A stretch of DNA of 64,000 bases. It comes from CP2-2F sp034436355 (GTDB lineage Bacteria; Chloroflexota; Anaerolineae; Aggregatilineales; UBA2796). Of the stretch, positions 59,103 to 64,000 are shown piece by piece (position 1 is the stretch's first letter; every line of letters starts with the position of its first letter). The translations under genes were made by a program, and so were the position numbers. The stretch covers positions 124,001 through 188,000 of the forward strand of contig DAOTVQ010000047.1 of the NCBI GenBank assembly GCA_034436355.1, read 5' to 3'. The notes below the pieces were generated by a model that had not been told where the DNA came from, ran no database searches, and worked only from the letters and a program-made list of their open reading frames with translations.

Positions 59103-59414
59103 ATGAGCGAACCACAACACCTCAGCGCAGGCGCTGACCAGCACGGCGAACGCCACACCGCCAAGCACGCCACCGCAGGCACCTATGTGGCGGTCTTGGG
59201 CGCGCTTGCCGTCCTGACCCTGATTGAGTTGGTCGTTGCTTACATCCCGATTGTGCGCGAACCGCTGTTGATCATCATTGCGATTGGCAAGGCATGGCTG
59301 GTGCTGCAATTTTATATGCACTTGCGCTACGAGAATAAAATCCTCACATGGATTTTCCTGATCCCAGCCGTGGCAGTGGGCATCCTCACCGTCATTATGC
59401 AGTTTTTTGTCTGA
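59103..59414 (+). CDS. prokaryotic cytochrome c oxidase subunit IV
   Basis: The 103-residue protein has three hydrophobic helices, including TYVAVLGALAVLTLIELVVA (first) and IIIAIGKAWLVLQFYMHLRY in which the K-x-x-x-V-x-x-Y/F-x-M-H-L pattern is the Cox4 hallmark. It follows subunit III directly and overlaps the upstream open frame of the next gene. Confidence 0.9.
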   Translation: MSEPQHLSAGADQHGERHTAKHATAGTYVAVLGALAVLTLIELVVAYIPIVREPLLIIIAIGKAWLVLQFYMHLRYENKILTWIFLIPAVAVGILTVIMQFFV

Positions 59415-59424
59415 AGCCTTCGCT

Positions 59425-60471
59425 GTGAACGCTAGACTGATCGCCCGTCCGCCGCACATGCGGCGGATTTGCCTTATAGTGCTGCTGGCATTCTTTGGGG
59501 CAAGCACCTACGCGCCAAGCCATGCCCAGGGCGCGCCGCCTTGCGAAAATCGCTTCGGATCGCCTTTTGTCATGCCCGATCTCTGCCCCGAATATGTGCT
59601 GGAGACCTTTCCCGCTCTCGGTGACCTTGCCGCCATTAGCAGCCTTGCCTTCACACCCGATGGCGCGCTCTATTTCACTAGCCCCTCACAGCGTGCGCTC
59701 TACCGCCTGCCACCTGATGGGCGCGGCTTTTTTGGTGCGCCGCAGCGCGTGGCAACCTTGCCCGAAGCACCTTTCGGGCTTGCCTATGCTGACGATGAAG
59801 ACGCCTTCTACCTCTCAGCAACGCAGCGTGTGTTCCGCCTTGCCTTAGATGGCACTTTCGAGCAGCGCTACAGCGACCCTGAGGCAGTTTGGCACGGTGA
59901 ACTGAAGATCGGCGCCGATGGCAGGCTCTATACAACGCGCCACAGGCGCGAAGGCGCCGCCTTGATCAGCATGGCGCGGGATGGCAGCCATCTGCGCATT
60001 GAGGCGGACGGCTTGCACGAGGCATTCTCGTTCACATGGCAGGCAGGCAGGCTGCTGATTGCCGATGCGCCACTGCCGCCTTTACCGAGCGCGCTCTACA
60101 CCGTTCAAGATGGCGGGCTGGTGCGCCTTGCCGAGCTGCCGCCTGAAAGCACGCCGCGTGGTATGCTCACCTATGACTCGGAGACACTTCCTGCGTGGCG
60201 CGGTGGTGTGCTGCTGGCACTTGGCGGCTCGTGGAATGCCCCGATCATCAGCGGCTACAGCGTGCGGCTGCACCATTTCAACAATGAAGGTGCTTTGCAG
60301 AGTGTGCAGCAGGTCGTCCCGAACTATTATGGCTTTGCGGAGTCTGAGGCGGCACTGCTGCGTGCATCCTTTCATCCATATCAGTTGATGGGCATCGCCA
60401 TCAGCGCGGAAGGTTGGCTGTATACGGCGCTGGCAGAAGGGCGCATTTACCGCTTCCGCCCGCGCCTGTGA
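59425..60471 (+). CDS. secreted beta-propeller protein (sorbosone-dehydrogenase-like)
   Basis: The 348-residue protein has a signal peptide (CLIVLLAFFGASTYA, cleavage near SHAQG), then repeats such as SLAFTPDGALYFTSPSQRALY and ELKIGADGRLYTTRHR of a six-bladed propeller like soluble quinoprotein glucose/sorbosone dehydrogenases. Catalytic residues for PQQ were not confirmed, so an enzyme is not certain. Possible starts are GTG 59425 and ATG 59458; the latter gives a shorter signal peptide. Confidence 0.75.
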   Translation: MNARLIARPPHMRRICLIVLLAFFGASTYAPSHAQGAPPCENRFGSPFVMPDLCPEYVLETFPALGDLAAISSLAFTPDGALYFTSPSQRALYRLPPDGRGFFGAPQRVATLPEAPFGLAYADDEDAFYLSATQRVFRLALDGTFEQRYSDPEAVWHGELKIGADGRLYTTRHRREGAALISMARDGSHLRIEADGLHEAFSFTWQAGRLLIADAPLPPLPSALYTVQDGGLVRLAELPPESTPRGMLTYDSETLPAWRGGVLLALGGSWNAPIISGYSVRLHHFNNEGALQSVQQVVPNYYGFAESEAALLRASFHPYQLMGIAISAEGWLYTALAEGRIYRFRPRL

Positions 60472-60482
60472 ATCCTGCGTGC

Positions 60483-62270
60483 CTAGTTCAGCCAGCGCAC
60501 CTCAACGCGGTAGTTGAAATACCAGCGCACGTCAAAGCGCCCATAGTCGTTTTCGGGCGAGTTTCGCAAGCTGCCTGCCGACCAATCGTTGGTGCTGCTC
60601 AGGTTACGAATGCACACTTGCCCCGTCGGACCTGAGTACGTGCCATGCCAGCGCCGCCCATCCGCGCAGATGGTGAGCCGTTCGTTTTCGTTCAGCACCC
60701 GTGTCAACGTCAGGTTGATGGCGCGGTTATTGTTGATAGTCTCATCGGTGCCGCGCTGATCATCATTGATATTGCCAAAGGTTCGGATCGCCGTTTGCCC
60801 GTTCATATCAAAGATCATCTCGATGTTGGTGCCACCAAAGCCATTCGCATCATGCGGCACGATGAAGCGGTTGAACACGACGCGCACCTCAGCACGGCGC
60901 AGGTCTACGCGCAGGCTGCGCCGCAGCAGATTGTTCCCTTCATTCGACTCACGCACGGCGTTATCAGGGTCAATCTGCACTAAGGTGTCGAAATTGCCTG
61001 TCTCAGGATAGGTATACGAGAACGTGAGCGTTTGGCTGACGCCGGCGTCAAGGCGGGCGATGCGCGTCTCGCGGCGTGTGCCAGCGTTACCTGCCACTGC
61101 TTCCCAGCGCACGATGAAGTTGGTGGCTGCGCTGCCGCCTGTGTTTTGCACGATCAGGGTAGCAGTGGTGGCACGCCCGCGCACAGGCACAGCGGGATCA
61201 AGCGTCAGGCTGCGGAGGCTGAGATCGGCAGGTGGTGGCGGTGGTGTTGGCGGCGGATTAACGCGCACGACGAGGCGTCCGCCTTCTACCTCACCATAGC
61301 GCACGATCAGGGTGTGGTCGCCATCGGCAAGGCTGAGCGTTTGTGTGTTCACGATGATATTCTTGTCATCCGCAGCGGAAACAGGCAGGCTTTGCGTGCC
61401 GATCTGCACGGTTGGCTCGCCTAAGGCGCGCAGATGAATGCCGCGTACGGTCAGGCTGCGCGTTTCGCCGCGCACAAGGGCGCTCGGATCGGCGAAGAAC
61501 ACTTCCGGCTTCGGATTCTTAACCGCTTCAAACTGTTTCTCGATGCCCAAGCCTGTTGTGCTAAGCGCCATGGCGCGCACCGAAGGCACAAGGGCAATTG
61601 CGCCAAAGACGGCGATGAACGCCAGCATCAGCAGCACCGCAAAGACCAACGCGCCACCTTGCGGGCGTTTTTCACGAAAGAGCAAGCCCACAAAGATCAA
61701 CACGCCGATGCCAAGCAAGATCAAGGCGATGATCTGCACGACAGTGAACAAGGTGCGGTCAATCACATAGACTGCTGTCTCGCCACCAACCACGATTAGG
61801 CTTTGCAAGCGCGCCTGAATATCTGCCGCTGCGCCTTGCAATTCACGGCGGGCAGCCGTCAGCACTTCGATCAGCCTATCGCGTACTAAATCAATGTTTT
61901 GGCTGACCAGTTCGTTCAGGGTGAATAAAAGCTGCTGCACCTCCAACAGCTTGCTGGAAGTGAAAGCATCGAAGTTGTTGATGGTGGTGTTGAGCGTATC
62001 AGCATAGGCAGCGCGTGCCGCACCAATGATGCTGTCAATCTCGCCTAGCACAAGGTCTACCGTCTGGCGGATTTCTGAGCCAAGCGTGGCGGTAGCGCTC
62101 CGCACATTACCGCCCACCACTTCAGATAAACCTGCTAAGGCGCCCAGCGAGATTGGATCGAGAAGAGCGACGGCTGGCTGTGGGCGTGGCATTAGGCTGA
62201 ACGCCAACAGGCTAACCAGCAAAAGATGCAGCATTGCACGGCGAATCTTGGGGAAACGTACCCTAAACAT
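60483..62270 (-). CDS. large envelope protein with membrane helices, IPT-like and CARDB domains
   Basis: The 595-residue protein has a signal peptide, an N-terminal helical part (about 30-160) with amphipathic segments, two membrane helices (about 170-190 and 205-230), an IPT/TIG-like domain with SALVRGETRSLTVRGIHL, a Pro-rich hinge PPPTPPPPP, a CARDB domain with DLSLRSLTLDPAVPVRGR to DNAVRESNEGNNLLRR, and a C-terminal jelly-roll-like region ending YFNYRVEVRWLN. This suggests a surface adhesion or scaffold role. ATG 62270 has GGGAGGT eight bases upstream. Confidence 0.75.
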   Translation of the reverse strand: MFRVRFPKIRRAMLHLLLVSLLAFSLMPRPQPAVALLDPISLGALAGLSEVVGGNVRSATATLGSEIRQTVDLVLGEIDSIIGAARAAYADTLNTTINNFDAFTSSKLLEVQQLLFTLNELVSQNIDLVRDRLIEVLTAARRELQGAAADIQARLQSLIVVGGETAVYVIDRTLFTVVQIIALILLGIGVLIFVGLLFREKRPQGGALVFAVLLMLAFIAVFGAIALVPSVRAMALSTTGLGIEKQFEAVKNPKPEVFFADPSALVRGETRSLTVRGIHLRALGEPTVQIGTQSLPVSAADDKNIIVNTQTLSLADGDHTLIVRYGEVEGGRLVVRVNPPPTPPPPPADLSLRSLTLDPAVPVRGRATTATLIVQNTGGSAATNFIVRWEAVAGNAGTRRETRIARLDAGVSQTLTFSYTYPETGNFDTLVQIDPDNAVRESNEGNNLLRRSLRVDLRRAEVRVVFNRFIVPHDANGFGGTNIEMIFDMNGQTAIRTFGNINDDQRGTDETINNNRAINLTLTRVLNENERLTICADGRRWHGTYSGPTGQVCIRNLSSTNDWSAGSLRNSPENDYGRFDVRWYFNYRVEVRWLN

Positions 62271-62334
62271 AAACACATAACCTCCCAATAAAAACGCACA
62301 GATAGGGAGTTGTGTAGTTCAGTAAAGATTGCGT

Positions 62335-62472
62335 CTATAAGAGTAAACGTTGCATCAAGCGCAGATGTTCCTCGCGGTTGATCAGGCGCTGTGCGAACAA
62401 AATATAAAAAATGTAAAGCGGTGGATAGATGCCACCTCTGACATTGAACAGGCGGCATCCGCGCCTGCTTAT
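62335..62472 (-). pseudogene. possible remnant ORF without a start codon
   Basis: A minus-strand frame of 45 codons with no ATG, GTG or TTG at its opening end reads, near its end, LINREEHLRLMQRLLL and, earlier, GIYPPLYIFYILFAQR. It looks like the C-terminus of a real protein, but it is bounded by a stop and has no start. It may be a gene remnant or a coincidence. It fills much of the 198-base gap between the esterase and CARDB genes. Confidence 0.25.
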
Positions 62473-63110
62473 CTACGGTGCGCTAAGAGCCACTCATACA
62501 GCCCGAAGGCAGGTGCAAAGGCTCTGTTGGCAGTCTCAACATGATCGGCGCCTTCGATCAAACTCATCTTGACCTTACCGCCGCACGTCTCTAGGGCAGC
62601 GGCAAGGTTGCGCGTGTTCTCGCACGGCACAACCTCATCGGCGTTGCCATGAACTGCCCAAATTGGTACGTCTTTCAGATCACACAGGTGCGTTAGGAAG
62701 TGCGGATCGGGCGGAATGCGCCCTGCCACCGGCGCGATTGCCGCAAATTGGCGTGGCGCACGCGCTGCGATATACCATGTGCCTTGCCCGCCCATGCTGA
62801 AGCCGGTTAGATAGAGCCGTGCCAGATCAAGTTGGTGCGCTTGCAGCACGCCATCAATGAGCGCCAGCACAGCCGCTGCGTGATCCGTCCAGCGCGTGTC
62901 GTTTGGGCATTGCGGCGAAAGCACGGCTGCGGGAAAATTTGGCTGCGTCTCCAGCAGGGCAGGCAGCGCATAGCGCTTCACCAACGCCAGATCGTCGCCA
63001 CGTTCGCCGCTGCCATGCAAAAAGATGATCAGCGGCAGGCGTTCCGCAGGCTGATCATCGGGCACATGAAGCCAGTAGTTAAGAAAGCGTGAAGTGTGTG
63101 CCTGCTGCAT
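62469..63110 (-). CDS. alpha/beta-hydrolase (dienelactone hydrolase/esterase-like)
   Basis: The 213-residue cytoplasmic hydrolase has LIIFLHGSGERGDD at the oxyanion-hole loop, the nucleophile elbow GFSMGG (Ser105), Asp158 in HGNADEVVP and His190 in GADHVET, giving a complete triad. The family includes phospholipase/carboxylesterase and feruloyl-type esterases. It is divergent from tlyA. Confidence 0.92.
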   Translation of the reverse strand: MQQAHTSRFLNYWLHVPDDQPAERLPLIIFLHGSGERGDDLALVKRYALPALLETQPNFPAAVLSPQCPNDTRWTDHAAAVLALIDGVLQAHQLDLARLYLTGFSMGGQGTWYIAARAPRQFAAIAPVAGRIPPDPHFLTHLCDLKDVPIWAVHGNADEVVPCENTRNLAAALETCGGKVKMSLIEGADHVETANRAFAPAFGLYEWLLAHRR

Positions 63111-63145
63111 CCACTCAACATCCTTTTAGGATACAATCCTGAGTT

Positions 63146-63961
63146 ATGAGCGAGAAAGAACGTTTAGATATTTTACTCGTTACACGCGGAAAGGTGGAAT
63201 CGCGTGAGTTGGCGCGCCGTTTGATCATGGCGGGTGAGGTGAGCGTGAACGGGCAACTTGTGGATAAGCCCGGTCAGCGCGTGCCAGCCGATGCCGATCT
63301 GAATCTGCGCGCTGCGCCACGCTTCGTCAGCCGCGGCGGCGATAAGCTAGCTGCCGCGCTCAACGCTTTTGAGGTGCCAATTGCCGATCAGCCCTGCGCC
63401 GATGTTGGCGCCAGCACGGGCGGCTTTACCGATTGCCTGCTGCAACACGGTGCAGCGCGAGTCTATGCCTTGGATGTGGGCTATGGGCAGCTTGATTACC
63501 GCCTACGCACCGATCCGCGTGTGGTGGTCATGGAGCGCACCAACGCACGCTACGTCAGCACGCTGCCTGAGCCTGTGCGCGTAGTGGTGGTGGATGCCTC
63601 GTTCATCTCGCTGCGTTTGCTGCTGCCAGTGGTGCGCGGCTGGCTGATGGCAGATGCCCACCTTGTGACGCTCATCAAGCCGCAGTTTGAGGCGGGCAAA
63701 CAAGATGTGGGCAAAGGTGGCGTTGTCAGATCGGCGGCGGTGCATCGGCGCGTGCTAGACGAGGTCTTGAATGCAGCACGCGCTGAGCAGCTTATACCAT
63801 GCGGAGTCATCCGCAGCCCGTTGATCGGACCCGCCGGCAATGCCGAGTTTCTGGCATGGCTGCGCTACGCCGCGCCCGATTTGCCACCTTTTGATCAAGC
63901 CGCCACGCTTGACGAGATGCTTTCTGGACACAGTGATCCACACGGAGATGAATCCGCATGA
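63146..63961 (+). CDS. tlyA: TlyA-family rRNA 2'-O-ribose methyltransferase
   Basis: The 271-residue protein has an N-terminal S4 RNA-binding domain (1-60) with SRELARRLIMAGEVSVNG, the linker SRGGDKLAAALNAF, and a SAM-binding FtsJ-like domain with DVGASTGGFTDCLL. Further motifs are LIKPQFEAGKQDVGKGG and the usual K-D-K-E residues in LVTLIKPQFE. TlyA methylates 16S and 23S rRNA, and its loss gives capreomycin resistance in mycobacteria. It overlaps rpe by four bases. Confidence 0.93.
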   Translation: MSEKERLDILLVTRGKVESRELARRLIMAGEVSVNGQLVDKPGQRVPADADLNLRAAPRFVSRGGDKLAAALNAFEVPIADQPCADVGASTGGFTDCLLQHGAARVYALDVGYGQLDYRLRTDPRVVVMERTNARYVSTLPEPVRVVVVDASFISLRLLLPVVRGWLMADAHLVTLIKPQFEAGKQDVGKGGVVRSAAVHRRVLDEVLNAARAEQLIPCGVIRSPLIGPAGNAEFLAWLRYAAPDLPPFDQAATLDEMLSGHSDPHGDESA

Positions 63962-64000
63962 CTGCAAGAGTCATTCAAATTGCGCCGTCTATTTTGGCGG
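63958..64000 (+). CDS. rpe: ribulose-phosphate 3-epimerase (5' end only)
   Basis: The ATG at 63958 overlaps the tlyA stop (ATGA). The 14 codons present read TARVIQIAPSILA after the start; IAPSILA followed by S-D or A-D is the very conserved N-terminus of ribulose-phosphate 3-epimerase. The gene runs off the window. Translational coupling to tlyA indicates an operon. Confidence 0.7.
   Translation, partial: MTARVIQIAPSILA

Overview
The window is one continuous stretch of bacterial chromosome, moderately GC-rich by eye and densely coded on both strands. No rRNA, tRNA, CRISPR array, insertion sequence or integrase is visible. The gene style suggests a Chloroflexota (Chloroflexi) bacterium, probably Anaerolineae-like. 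That is an inference from the stand-alone rpoC, secreted proteins with Thr/Pro-rich linkers, large TPR proteins, LysM, CARDB and CAP-domain envelope proteins, and mixed aerobic (cytochrome oxidase, P450) and ferredoxin-linked (2-oxoacid:ferredoxin oxidoreductase) metabolism.

Layout. 0.1-3.3 kb: a GT-C-like membrane protein and a GT4 glycosyltransferase. 3.3-8.6 kb: a four-gene Dpp/Opp-type ABC importer without its binding protein, running into a cytochrome P450. 8.6-14.9 kb: a 1563-residue P-loop/TPR protein, then a Wzm/Wzt-like polysaccharide ABC exporter, with a sugar-nucleotide epimerase facing it. 15.9-18.3 kb: panB, an FAH-family enzyme, acpS and an unknown small protein. 18.5-24.7 kb, minus strand: a TadA/CpaF ATPase, radA, a single-domain response regulator, murD and pheS. 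24.8-30.4 kb: a small secreted protein, then rpoC behind a strong promoter and a leader with a terminator and possible alternative pairings. 30.5-39.1 kb: two zinc-ribbon (DUF35-like) proteins, a Tat-exported MBL-fold enzyme, DoxX, a korDABC-type operon, and an ArsR/SmtB regulator with a P1B metal ATPase. 39.2-45.3 kb: LysM, GDPD, a clan-A glycosidase, an S41 protease, TfoX-N, PspA/Vipp1-like and a flavin reductase. 45.3-46.7 kb: a retron. 46.7-52.6 kb, minus strand: aldo/keto reductase, acyltransferase, sufU, sufS and three envelope genes. 52.7-58.2 kb, minus strand: a sugar ABC importer without ATPase, rsmA and a YabE-like protein. 58.4-64 kb: cytochrome oxidase subunits III and IV, a secreted propeller, a CARDB membrane protein, an esterase, tlyA and the first codons of rpe.

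The most interesting element is the retron at about 45.29-46.75 kb. A reverse transcriptase with YADD, QGAPTSP and VTG motifs is preceded by a 250-nt leader with a good promoter. The two ends of this leader can pair as a1/a2 arms, a TTAGC branch-site motif follows a1 directly, and msr- and msd-like hairpins lie between. No effector gene is adjacent. Second is the rpoC leader, whose pairing elements would support a switch between terminator and antiterminator. Gene starts were set from ribosome-binding sites, overlaps and family N-termini. Function calls rest on motifs recognised by eye, since no database search could be run.
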